From NCBI GenBank assembly GCA_021014945.1, contig MU266534.1, positions 1-51,345 on the forward strand: DNA of 51,345 bases. The letters run 5' to 3'. A program made the position numbers and the translations under genes. Positions 10,902 through 21,411 of the stretch are shown piece after piece. Source of the stretch: Leucogyrophana mollusca. Its lineage: Eukaryota > Basidiomycota > Agaricomycetes > Boletales. How positions within the stretch are numbered: the first letter of the stretch is position 1; each line of letters begins with the position of its first letter. Below the pieces are notes generated by a model. The model ran no database searches. It saw only the letters and a program-made list of their open reading frames with translations, and was not told the DNA's origin.

Positions 10902-11039
10902 ACAAGGTGTCATACATTACGCTTCGTTTGTACGAATGCTGGAAACTCCCAGGCTACTTGAGAGGGAACAAGGTGTCATACATTGCGCACCGTTTGTACG
11001 AATGCTGGAAAACGGTGTTTCCGAGCCACTTGAGGGGGG
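10902..11039. repeat. two tandem copies of a 66-72 bp unit upstream of the TPR-CHAT gene
   Basis: Copy 1 is 10902-10967 and copy 2 is 10968-11039. Both start ACAAGGTGTCATACATT and share GTTTGTACGAATGCTGGAAA and CACTTGAG-like ends; a third unit start (ACAAG) follows at 11040. It lies 120-260 bp ahead of the ATG at 11160, so it may sit in the promoter or 5' UTR. Confidence 0.75.
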
Positions 11040-11159
11040 ACAAGACAATTTGGGAATCAAGAGCTACTGCCGAGCAGCTGCTGGGATCCGATAGCAAATT
11101 TACAAGTGTTTCACCGCTCACTGTTGCCGTGATGTAGAGACTGATTTTTCCCTCTAGAG

Positions 11160-13727
11160 ATGGCTCTCCCGGCGCAAGCACCCGACGATGAAGGCCATCT
11201 AATCGTGAAAGTGGAACGAGCTGTACATACCGAAGGTGAACGCCCCGTCGTTGGCAAGGTATGTTGTTCATTCGATCTACACTGTGGGTACTGACGGGGA
11301 CACTGTCTTAGAGCTCGGGCAAGCGTCGGTGGAAGGGTGCATTGAGGGACCTGGGACCTTCGGCTGTATGCTCTGTACATGACATTGCCCGCACCAGGTA
11401 TTCCGATTTCGAGGAGAGCCACCATAGAGAGAAGCCGGAGGAGGCAATCAATCATTATCGTATCTCGCTCGGGTTGCGTCCACCAGGGCACCCCGATCGC
11501 TCCACGTCCCTGTCCAACCTCGCTGTCACCCTCTCCACTCGATTCGACCAGTTCGGCGACAGAGCCGACCTGGACGAAGCCATCGAGCTCAATCNNNNNN
11601 NNNNNNNNNNNNNNNNNNNNNNNNNNNNNNNNNNNNNNNNNNNNNNNNNNNNNNNNNNNNNNNNNNNNNNNNNNNNNNNNNNNNNNNNNNNNNNNNNNNN
11701 NNNNNNNNNNNNNNNNNNNNNNNNNNNNNNNNNNNNNNNNNNNNNNNNNNNNNNNNNNNNNNNNNNNNNNNNNNNNNNNNNNNNNNNNNNNNNNNNNNNN
11801 NNNNNNNNNNNNNNNNNNNNNNNNNNNNNNNNNNNNNNNNNNNNNNNNNNNNNNNNNNNNNNNNNNNNNNNNNNNNNNNNNNNNNNNNNNNNNNNNNNNN
11901 NNNNNNNNNNNNNNNNNNNNNNNNNNNNNNNNNNNNNNNNNNNNNNNNNNNNNNNNNNNNCGCGCAGCCCTTGCGTTGCGTCCACCAGGGCACCCCGATC
12001 GCTCCACGTCCCTGTCCAACCTCGCTGTCACCCTTTACATCCGATTCGAAAAGTTCGGCGACAGGACTGATCTCGATGACGTCTTGCAGTACCATGAACT
12101 GGCCTCCACTGACACAAACTGCGGTTCATGGGACCGCGTTAAGTACTCGCTGAGATGGATTGAAGTGGCAGAGATATTTCATCATGTTTCTGCATTGAAT
12201 GCCTACAGGGTATCCCTGGGCAATGTCGACCGCCATGTCATCTCAAGGTCATCCATTGTATCACGCCACGAACTGCTCAAAACCATCTCTTCCTCCTTAG
12301 CGGCCGATGCTGCATCTTGCGCTCTTCGTCAAAACGAGCCTGCCACCGCAGTGGAACTCCTGGAGCAGGGAAGGGGAGTAATATGGACACAGATAGCAAA
12401 CCTCCATATGCCCCTCCAGCAGCTCTCTGATGCGAATGCACGAGGAAAAAGGCTGGCGACAGATCTTCAGCGAATCAGCTTGGAGCTTGACAGGTCATCT
12501 GGAATGCTGCGGGACGACAAGGAGAGTAATTCTTGTGACGAAGAAGTGCGACGTCACCGACGCTTGGCCGAAGAATGGGATTCTGTTGTATGCGAAGTAC
12601 GACAGCTGGAGGGTTTCTCTCGGTTTCTGTTACCTCCGCTCTACTCCGATCTCCAGCAGGCTGCCGTTGAAGGTCCTGTCGTTGTTATCAACGCCAGCCA
12701 ATATTCCTGCGACGCACTCATTGTCCTCCGCAATGGTCCTCCGCATCAAGTACCCCTTAGAAAGATCACTCTGCCAGGTGTCACTCAATTGCGGGTGCGG
12801 TTTGCTCGCGTACTGAGGACTCGTGGAATTTCTAGTGGCACTGGGCACGGGAACGGCAGCTGGGGTGACTTATTCTCTCTGCTACGATTGCTTTGGGATC
12901 TCGTCGTGCAACCCATCGTTCATGCGCTAGGGAACATTCAGGTCCCAGTGGGTTCGCGGATCTGGTTGTGCCCAACGTCCGCGTTCACATCACTGCCATT
13001 GCATGCTGCCGGTCCATATCGCGAGGGCGAGTCGGGCCTGTCCGATCTATACATCACATCGTACACTCCAACGTTATCAGCCCTTATCAAGACGAGGAGA
13101 AACAACACCATAGCTTCAATGATCACTCCACGGTTTGTCGCAATTGGCCAAGCAAAGCCCGATGGCGGAAGTTATGCACAAGAACTCCCCGCGGTGAATG
13201 AGGAACTCGACCTCGTTCTACGCCAATTGCCATTATCTATGCCTTCCATGCGTCTAGCCGATACTGCTGCCACGAAACGCGAGGTACTGGATGCTCTCCG
13301 CAAGAACTCGTGGGTGCACCTTGCTTGCCACGGCAAACAAGACGCGAGTCAGGCTTTTAACTCGTGTTTTGCCATGCGCGACGAGCCCCTCTCCCTTCTG
13401 GACATCATTCGCGCCGATATCCCTCATTCAGAGTTCGCGTTTCTCTCCGCCTGTCACACTGCGATCGGGGATGCGGAAACACCGGACGAGGTAATTCATC
13501 TAGCTGCAGGGATGCAGTTTGCGGGGTTCAAGAGCGTGGTCGGGACGATGTGGGGTGTTGAGGACGATATCGCTCACCACATGGTCTTGGAGTTCTACAA
13601 GAACATGTTCGAGCACGGGATGGACTACACGAAGGCGGCGGCGTCACTGAACAAAGCTATGCAGACGGTGGACGGGACAGTGGTCCCCCTTGAGCAGAAG
13701 GTCGTGTTCGTTCACATTGGGGCTTGA
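11160..13727 (+). CDS. TPR-CHAT domain protein (caspase-like fold), interrupted by assembly gap
   Basis: Exon 1 (11160-11258, MALPAQAPDDEGHLIVKVER...) joins in phase across a 53-nt intron to 11312 onward. TPR-type repeats follow with the signature LRPPGHPDRSTSLSNLAVTL, one before and one after the 366-N gap at 11595-11960. The repeat has a 45-residue period. The C-terminal ~350 residues are a CHAT domain: PVVVINASQYSCDALIV, the catalytic His in WVHLACHG and the catalytic Cys in FAFLSACHTAIGD, then AAGMQFAGFKSVVGTMW. CHAT proteases are clan CD peptidases related to separase and caspases; in basidiomycetes TPR-CHAT genes form large families of mostly unknown role, sometimes compared with self-recognition systems. 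The repeat frame before the gap (codons starting at positions 2 mod 3) and after it (0 mod 3) differ, so the gap length is not exact. The downstream frame itself is intact. Confidence 0.85.
11595..11960. other. 366-base run of N (assembly gap) inside TPR repeats
   Basis: The 59 bases of repeat around CGTCCACCAGGGCACCCCGA are identical on both sides of the gap (from 11474 and from 11976), the usual cause of assembly failure in tandem repeats. Confidence 0.99.
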
Positions 13728-14254
13728 TGTTGCCCGATACGTGATGCCATGTTCGATTTGATGGTGAGTTTTGATGCTCATCAGAACGTTGACGATTACC
13801 GACATTCCCCTTAGTTCGAATTGCATTTGACCCGTACTTTCGTTCATATTGTTGGGACTGAAGTTCTCATGATTACCGGCAATGGATGTACAAATGTGCG
13901 ACTTGTATATATCTTCAGTTTTCTAACGCCTAGCGCGCCGTCACTAACATAGACAGACCTTTGGAACTACCCACATCGTTTGCGCTCATCATGTTCTTAG
14001 GCTTTGTCTGATGCAAATTGCAAACGCCCGTCACGATCGAGGGTCACACTCCTAGTTTGACTACCGTCATGCATAATGGTAGATATGTACCGTCAACATC
14101 GCACCCCACGGCCTGACGCGATGCCTTCAGTGTAAGCCAAGCGACAGTGTGCGGGGGGTCGTCCGACCAACCATCATGCATAAACCCGACTCTTCCTGTC
14201 GATCGTATCGCACCCCTTGTGCGCCCCCATCGCCCAGCAACTCTCCGCGGCCCA
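13728..14254. other. intergenic
   Basis: About 14006-14095 resembles 9738-9830 in patches (TGTCTGAT-CAAA, CATGCAT, AGATATGTACC), suggesting an old shared repeat. No gene seen. Confidence 0.4.
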
Positions 14255-14520
14255 TCATCTCCCTCGCGAACCTCGTAACGGCGAGGCGCCGTCGCGTGTC
14301 CCGAGATCCTGGACAGGGGGTACACCGTCGTGGTGCAGGGGTACCCCGCCAACACCAACGTGGCGGTCCACATGCTACCGCGGACCCCGCGCGCAATAGG
14401 ACAGAGAGGGGCGGGGTGTGCGTGAGGTGTATGGATAGGTACTGATGCACTGATGGTCGGATCGACCGTGACAGTAGGGCTGGAAACGACGTCAATGTGC
14501 GGTGGAGCTGGCTTGCACGC
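14255..14520 (+). pseudogene. phospholipase B relic C (last-exon fragment)
   Basis: Plus-strand DNA matches the reverse complement of 15300-15600 of the live gene: CTCGCGAAC, ACGGCGAGGCGCC, GCAGGGGTACCCCGCC, then GCAATAGGACAG...GGGGTGTGCG and the GGCTGGAAACGACG that precedes the GPI region. In the live gene these encode YLANGG-P-NGEAP, SQGYPAD, NRTGTARSGVCATCM and VGLETT. Deletions and substitutions destroy the frame. It lies head-to-head with its source, less than 1 kb away. Confidence 0.72.
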
Positions 14521-15194
14521 AGGGGGTTCGTGGCGTCGCGGCGCGGTGTTTCTGATTGACTTTCTGGTTTCTAGTTTTTTTTTTGGTGTCCCTTGTATGC
14601 GTCGGGGTTAGCGGATCGACTTTCTGCTAATGGAATGGAACCATGTCTGTTTCAAGTGGTGACAAACGAGGACTCGGAGCCACCCAGCGTCCTCGCCGGG
14701 GATCCTCTCGCGCGTCTGATTGGTGTGCGCTCGTTCGGCAGGCTAGTGCTGCCGGAAATGAGACCTGTGTTACGGGGAAGCAGAGGGCGATCACGGAGAC
14801 GCGCCGTCGACCTACCATCACGACTGTTGAACTTTGAACTCCTGCTATGCCCTCGCATGTGGTTATGTAGTACGTACGTAGCTTCAATGCGTGGACGGGC
14901 TGCGTTGAGACAAATTCCACACGCCCAGATATGTATTGAGTGTTTGGCTAAGTGGTGGGCGACGGCCAATAATTATGCAGCGACGGCTTGGATGGCACAA
15001 TAATTAGCACATTTGAGCTGGTATTTATGGAAGTTCACGTTGTCAAGTGAGATCAAATACGAGCAGGAGGAGACTCCCGTTTTTCTCTCTGATCATCGAT
15101 GTCATCTAAGCTAGTACTTAGTAGACGGGATCGAGGAGCCTAAGGGCCGGGTGCCCAAGAAACATACAACGGCAATGGAACAAAGGAAAGCTAA
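14521..15194. other. intergenic
   Basis: T-run at 14576-14584; short overlapping frames on both strands in 14593-15003 have no motif. The phospholipase B 3' UTR lies at its right end. Confidence 0.4.
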
Positions 15195-17407
15195 TCAGAA
15201 ATACCGCACAGCGAGCGTGAACAACGATGCAATCGCCATGCCCGCCATCCCCCACCCGCCCCCAACGCGCAAAGCAGCCGCGCCGCCCGTCGTCGTCGTC
15301 TCCAGCCCGACAGTCGAGCCGTCCCAACAGTACCGCGTCATGCACGTCGCGCACACCCCGCTGCGCGCCGTCCCCGTCCTGTTGCGCGCGCGATCGACGA
15401 TCGCGCACGCGAGGCACGCGGGCCACTCGGGGTCGCTCGCCGCACTGGCGTCGGCGGGGTACCCCTGCGACGCGACGTCGTACGTCTGGTCGAGGATTGC
15501 TTGCAGCTCGGGGTACGAGACGGAGTTGGGCGCCTGGTTGAGGAGGGGCGCCTCGCCGTTCCGCGGGGGGCCGCCGTTCGCGAGGTAGATGATCAGCGGG
15601 GCCTCCGTGCTGGAGTCGCACCCGAAGAAGGTGGGCCGCGTGGAGAGGTTTTGGGCGATGAATTCGGACGTGTTGGTTGGGACGGGGGGGAAGGAGTAGG
15701 CCGTCGGGAAGAGCGTGTTGATGCGGTTTTGCGTGTTCTGGGGATAGAGCATCAGTGCTGTTCTTGGGCCGGTGAGATGGTACGTACGACTAGGGAGCCA
15801 CCAGCAGACCAGTAGGCGTTTGTCCAGTCTTGGTTCTAGGTGACAGACGGGTATGAGTACCTTGTTCAAGGAGCCGCGCGGAGTGTACCCACTGAATCAA
15901 CGGCAAAGATGGTGTCCAGTCCTCGGGCCTTGACCAACAATGGCTGGATCGGCACGGCCTCTCCGTTACTTCCACCATCGGACATCATGATGATGCTCTC
16001 CTCAGCGTCAATGAACTGGCCCTGCATTGAGGGTCCATTGAAGGCGTTGGGGAAGACCGCTGAGTCGAGCACGATGTCGGGTTGTGGAGAGTGGCGTTCA
16101 ATGCCGTGACAACTGGGTATACAGTGGAGTTGACCAGGACAGCTTCCTGTCCGACGATGGACGAAATCAGCACAGAAAGCATAGGTAAGAACCCTCCCAT
16201 ACCGAAGTGTTGTAAATCGTGTTCCAGTCTCCGGAAGCGCCGATCACCGTGCCGGTCTGGTCGAGGTTGGTGACGCAGACGGATTCGTTGGTCGTTCCGA
16301 GGTATTTCATCGGTGTGAATGCCGCGAGAGTGGGGTCGTATGAGCCCATTTCGTCTGCGGCGGTGTTCAGCTGGGCAAAGTCCCTCAAATGGAGGCGACG
16401 TACAAACGTTGAGCTCAATAATGGGGTTCGACTGGGGAATGATGAGTCCGCCTCCGGGAATGAGTGTTGAGAAATTTCCATTGGGAGACAGGAGCGTTGC
16501 GACGAGGATGGGGAATGGCTGCGAGTATGTCTCGAAGGAAGTCCTAAGTAAAAAGATGTCACACGATGATGAGCAACAGTCCAGAGCGAACTGTCACTCG
16601 CACTTACAGGTTAGCAACCCCAGACCACGTGTACCCCGCTCCGTGGACGAGCGTATCGTCGAAGAAGTTGCTGGCCGTGGTCCCGTTGATGAAGTGGCGT
16701 CCATTATCACGCGCAGTGACGTCGTTGTAAGAGACAGCGAAGCCCGCGTGGTATTTTCCGGCGATCTCCTCGATGAGCTGCTGCACGTACTCGTCGTTCT
16801 GCGTCATGTTCGTGTAAGGGTCCTGCTGGATGATAGGCGTCTGCCAACCGCCCCATGCGTTCGTTGGATCGGTCGAGTTGGTGCCAAAGGCCAGGACTTC
16901 CATGAGCGGGAAGTTAGCCTGGGCCAGCGATCCTACGAGATTTGCGCCTCCTGAGAGGCCGGAGAGGTATTGCGCAGCTTGGAGCAGGCCGCCAGTGCCC
17001 AGGGCGACGGAGGTGGAGTTACGACCGTCCAAGAAGTTCAGGACTCCTGCTCCGAACATGGATGCTCTCCAACCCCCTCCACTACACGCGATTCCCAAGT
17101 TGGGATAGTCTGCACTGTTGTCGCCACCTAGGATGCTAGCGACGTAGGATGGAAGCGAGGCGTTTGTGGCCTGTATATTGGCGAGATACGTTTTCCAGGC
17201 ATTGGGAATGACAGTCGATTTGCGACCGCTGATGTATGCGGCTTCTTCCGCTCCGATGGTCTGGTTTCCGGGAGCACCGGCTTGCCGAACGAGAGTGAAC
17301 CCACTCGGACACGCACCAGTGACAGGGGTATATGCGACGCTGGCTGCGCTCTGAGCAGCAGCGAGAAGAGGCAGCGACGACGACGCCACAAGGAGAGTTG
17401 CAAACAT
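15195..17407 (-). CDS. GPI-type lysophospholipase / phospholipase B, with apparent 1-nt frameshift
   Basis: Six exons on the minus strand: 17407-16608, 16543-16408, 16370-16203, 16146-15893, 15835-15788 and 15737-15195. The start is MFATLLVASSSLPLLAAAQS, a signal peptide. The nucleophile motif is GIACSGGGWRASMFGAG (family GI-x-SGGGYRAM), the catalytic Asp motif MMSDGGSNGEAVPIQPL (family DGGEDGQNIPL). Further family elements are FPLMEVLAFG, DEMGSYDPTLAAFTPMKYLG, IFAVDS, DWTNAYWSAGGSLV, TRPTFFGCD and a Cys-rich end CATCMTRYCW, then a Thr-rich stretch and a hydrophobic tail fit for GPI anchoring. It removes acyl chains from (lyso)phospholipids at the cell surface. Exon 4 is 254 nt although both its splice sites are phase 0, so one base is missing near 16075-16095 (between ATLHN and DIVLDSA). 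One intron is only 37 nt. Restoring nothing, the present reading frame stops early; sequencing error or early decay are both possible. Confidence 0.85.
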
Positions 17408-18512
17408 CGTTGGGCGATCGAACTAATCCCTGCTCCACTGGGGCACGCTATGTTATAAGACCCCAGCTCACGAGACCGATGGCGTCCCGTGAGGCTTCTC
17501 GGGAAGCTATGCGGAAGAGCGCAGGAAGAATTTGCGCATGTGATCGATAATAGAAATACTCGAGCGAGCATTGAGATGGAGCAGAGCTTCTTCCCCCGAA
17601 ATTCCAGCGAAAGTCGCTGCGCGTGAGGTTAAGCTCTTCAAGCTGTGGAGCCCTAAAAAGACGAACTTTAGGACGTTGTGGAAGGATGAGTGTGTGAAAC
17701 GGCGGTTCGGAACAGTAAGGATAGAGTGCAGTGGAGTAGTGAGTAAAAACTGTAGCCGACAAGGTGGCTAAACATACCTCCTCTGGTTGTTCTGATCAAG
17801 AGGCGTGTCGTGATCGCTGCTGTCAGATGGCAGTGAACGTGACCTAGTGAAGACACCACTGCAGTGCGTGGGCCGCTCCATCCCCGAACCCTTCAGTCCC
17901 CCATCCCCCAAAGTTCGATCAGAGGATCATTGGCGACATTCAGACCTCGAAGCAGATTGGATCACCAGGCGGTAGTGGTCAACTTACGAGCACCACTTGC
18001 AGCTAATTGAGGACTCAAGAGGGATGTGAATCGAAGAACGCTGCCAAAACCCTGGTTATCGACCTTGATCGATGCAGTTTTTGCGCATACTACAGTTCTA
18101 TTGGTCGGCTGGCCAGTTTAGTACTGAGCTTATTTTCATTCAAGTAGAGCTATACTTGGGGATGTATGGTGAACGTAGTGGCGTGGAAGAAAGCGGTAGC
18201 ATCACGATATATAGCACGGCTATATTCGAATGGCAAGTAAGACAGGCGCCGCCCTTGTACGAGGGCTGCTTCGAGTTTCTACTAACTTGAACGGTGGGTG
18301 ACAGGTGAAATGATCACCCCAAGGCGATGGTGAGAAAGCTAAATATTGTACACCAACGTATAAACATCATTAAATGGTGTTGACCCATCTGCTTCAGTAT
18401 CATGCCCACGGTCCACAAGGTGGGGCGGTCGACGTCCTACAGCTCTGCATGAGGTCTGTTTTAACCGCCTTCTGGCTGCCGCACTCATTTCTCGCTCGTT
18501 TTTCTTTGCTTA
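17408..18512. other. intergenic
   Basis: Promoter side of phospholipase B, then about 1 kb with only short frames (for example 18072-18290, plus). No motif, RNA or repeat recognised. Confidence 0.5.
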
Positions 18513-18665
18513 CAGTGCGTTTCGGAACGTTGTAGCGCCTCCATTTTTGGCAATATATCGGACATCGATCTGAGGGTTGTTGTGCCGAGAGATGCCGAAC
18601 TACTGAATCGAAAAAAAAATAGGCTGGAAAAAGTCCGGATCGCTACAGCGTTCCGAAACGCACTG
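18513..18665. mobile_element. MITE-like element, copy 1
   Basis: A 153-bp element bounded by 25-bp terminal inverted repeats with one mismatch: left CAGTGCGTTTCGGAACGTTG..., right ...CGTTCCGAAACGCACTG. No coding capacity. A TA lies on the left flank but not on the right, so the target duplication is unclear. The CAGT start recalls Tc1/mariner ends, without further support. Confidence 0.8.
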
Positions 18666-19213
18666 GAAGTTGTGGTGATCAACAAGTGAACAGTAGCGGC
18701 AGTTGGCTCGATGACGCTGCTGGGATCTAACTCTAACTCTGGACAAAAAAGCAATAAATATTGAGACCCGTAGGTCTACCACTCCGGGAAAGCGTGTCAT
18801 CCTTGTGCAGGGGCCATGAAGGGCCATGAGATGAACAGAGTGAAAACATCACGTGCGTCACGACCCAAAAAGGGAAATTACCGGATGTGGCATGCCAAAA
18901 AGTTCGCGCCTTCAGAGAAATAAACTTCTCTGTATCGTTCCAATTTTACGTATGTCACCCCGAAGGAGACAATACTGAGGGAGAAAGTGCTCAGAATGCG
19001 AGCAGAGTTCTGTTTTTGAGCTTGGAAGCGGGTGAGGAGGAGCACATCGAAAGTGGGTATGATCGGCCAAATATGGTAATTCCTTGTCACATTCAACTCC
19101 GCGGCTTCATCCAACCCTAACCCAACGACAGTCAAGAAGGGTGAGCGCTAAGGGGTTTCCGCCAACACAAACATGCGATGTTGGATTGCGAGCGTAAGTT
19201 ACAACTCGGTTTC
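18666..19213. other. spacer between the two MITE-like elements
   Basis: Short frames only (18887-19120, plus). A single CCCTAACCC at about 19112 is telomere-like by chance. No feature supported. Confidence 0.5.
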
Positions 19214-19214
19214 A

Positions 19215-19334
19215 AGTGCGTTTCGGAACGTTGTAGCGATCCGGAATTTTTTCAGCCTAATTTTTTTTTTGACTCCTAGCAAATTCCAGCCACCGCATCA
19301 CTGCGGCATGATCCCAACGTTCCGAAACGCATTG
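19215..19334. mobile_element. MITE-like element, copy 2 (inverted relative to copy 1)
   Basis: Left end AGTGCGTTTCGGAACGTTG at 19215, right end CAACGTTCCGAAACGCATTG at 19334. The first ~55 bp match the reverse complement of copy 1 (shared GTAGCGATCCGGA, then TTCAGCCTA and a T-run). Its interior then differs, so it is a divergent or internally deleted relative of the same family. Confidence 0.78.
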
Positions 19335-19668
19335 TAAAAGCACAACCTGAACAGCCTCCACTGATATGTTAGCTCTCGAATCTAAGGGCACGCAGGACCC
19401 GGAGTGGTATCGCATGCGCTAGGAGTCATCTTGCAACTCTGGTACAATGATAGTACTCTACCCGCTACTTGCTATCGTGATCCTTCATCGTACGGACTGC
19501 CCAGTGCCGCAATCCGGACCATCGATATTGGGAGGTGGCAAAATAAGCGGGGTTCGCTTGGCCTCATCTGCAGCTGAGGCTGAGGCCGTAGAATTGAGCA
19601 CTCCTATAGCATATGCTACGTGTCTAAATCAGTGTCCTTCTATTCGAATTAACCATCCCTCCCTAGTG

Positions 19669-21366
19669 TTAGTCATCGGCCTCGTCGGCGAGCATAAGCC
19701 TGTCCACCACAAGCTTCGCAACAGCCTTCCCGTCGAGCGGGATGCGATTACCCTGGAAGCCTTCAGGATAGGCTACGGGGGGTGTATCAGGAGAAGTGAA
19801 CGACCTATGTTCCCAGAATCACCATATACGCATCAGCGAAACTATAAAGTAGCGCGAAGAATCGAGAGAGGGGTATGCTCACGTGTTCCCCCAGAAGCCG
19901 AAGTGCACCATCCCAAGCGCCCTCGTAGTATATTCGTAATCATGTGCAAAACCGCCCGGGAAGAAGAACTCAATGACGGTTGCGCGTGGTGAGGGCTGCA
20001 TCCATACGAGCGAGGTGAGGCCGTTGCCGTGGACGCCCATCATGACCTGAGGGGTTGTGAGTAAACACCCACCGAGGGGGGACGGGGCAAGCACTTACTG
20101 TAGTCCTCGCTGACAACCTAAACTGTTCCACTCTACTTAGCTTGTCCATGCTAACCACGTTCACCTCCCAGCCGTACTTATCTCTCAGTGCCTCGAGCTC
20201 ACGTACCAATTCCTCGTGATGCTCTGGAATGAGCATCCTCCGGCCCCACTCCTGGCGCGAAATATAAGTAATTACCGGCGTTCTCGGCGGCTCAACGTCA
20301 TTCTCATCAAACGTCGTCCACGACGTCGTATCGAACCCGGCGAACCTCACCACGTTCGCTCTTATAGCGCTCCACCAATACGCGCTACCAGGGAGTCCAA
20401 ACGGCTCGCTCGCCGTCCGCCCCGTGCGGATAAAGTTCTTGCCTTTCATCGCAGCTGATCGGTCGGAGAAGACGACGCGGTCGAGGAGAACAGGACGGCC
20501 CATCTCTGCGCGGTCGTCCCAGTCGGCCTTGAATTCGGTAGTGAGGGAGGGGAAGGCGGCGCGGAGGACCCATTGGTTCATGAGGGCGTAATCGCGCCAG
20601 TGATCTGCATCTGCATGCGCAAAGAGTACGCGGCGGAGAGCGGGGAGTGCCGCTGGTTGGACTGTGGATGATGAGGGCGCGAGGGAGGAGTAGGTACGCC
20701 AGAAGCCGAAGAAAAGCTCGGCTGACCAGTGATAATAATGGGTTATGCTGTTCGCGACGATGCCATTAGTATGCCATCGAGCTGATGCGAGAAAACAAAC
20801 TTACAATTGAGGTGGGTCATTGACCAGCCACTAGAAATACGTGAGCCGAGTAACAAAGAGAGGGGCTGAGCACACACCGAAACGCCATCCACCACCTCCA
20901 CGCTCCGTCCAAAGAGGGTCTTCGCCTCTGCTGTTGAGATTATCCTCATCTCACGGTCAGTGGGCAAGCGGGCTGCGACTGCCTCTGGACCATTCGCAAT
21001 ATTCATGGCGGTAGATGTTATGAGTGATATGTCAGGGATGGATTTGGGGTCGTCCGTGACGACCAAAACGGTCCCGTTCATGACATAGAGATTGTCGAAT
21101 ATTGTCCAGCCTGGGACATGAGAGACGACGCTTGTTTTCGGCACCTCCTCCTTGCTCAGATCTACCCGAGTTCTCCAAGGTTCTAGCGGCGCTATTGGCT
21201 GTTGGTGTGGTGATGGCTGCGGCGAGGTTGAGTGGGTATTTTCATAGTCGTTTATTAGCTCTGACGAGCTTGATGTGCGTATGCCAAAGTTCGCCTGTGA
21301 TATCCAGAGCAGCGAAGTAACGAGGAGGACAACCAGAAAAAATTGTCGACGTGACGGTCGAGGCAT
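19669..21366 (-). CDS. GT61-family (DUF563) glycosyltransferase, type II membrane protein
   Basis: Five exons (21366-20878, 20830-20805, 20747-20099, 20046-19883, 19804-19669) join in phase. The N-terminus MPRPSRRQFFLVVLLVTSLL is a short cytoplasmic tail plus signal anchor, so the enzyme should face the Golgi lumen. Family landmarks: DGVSWLVNDPPQFITHYYHW, SAELFFGFWRTYSS, ANVVRFAGF, then TYISRQEWGRR and the strongly conserved VMMGVHGNGLTSLVWM followed by VIEFFFPGGFAHDYEY and GMVHFGFWG. GT61 enzymes transfer xylose, arabinose or GlcNAc; fungal members are mostly uncharacterised, so the sugar is unknown. The second exon is only 26 nt. Its start codon lies 45 nt from that of the divergent zinc-finger gene. 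The gene looks intact. Confidence 0.87.
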
Positions 21367-21411
21367 AGGTCCAGCAATTATTTTACAAATTATTTACCAG
21401 AAAAGTCGAAA

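Noticed and set aside
19100..19130. CCCTAACCC as a telomere repeat
   Set aside because: A single 9-bp match, not tandem.
19447..19992. 181-aa plus-strand ORF
   Set aside because: Lies antisense over the last exons of the GT61 gene, which has strong family motifs; the plus frame has none.
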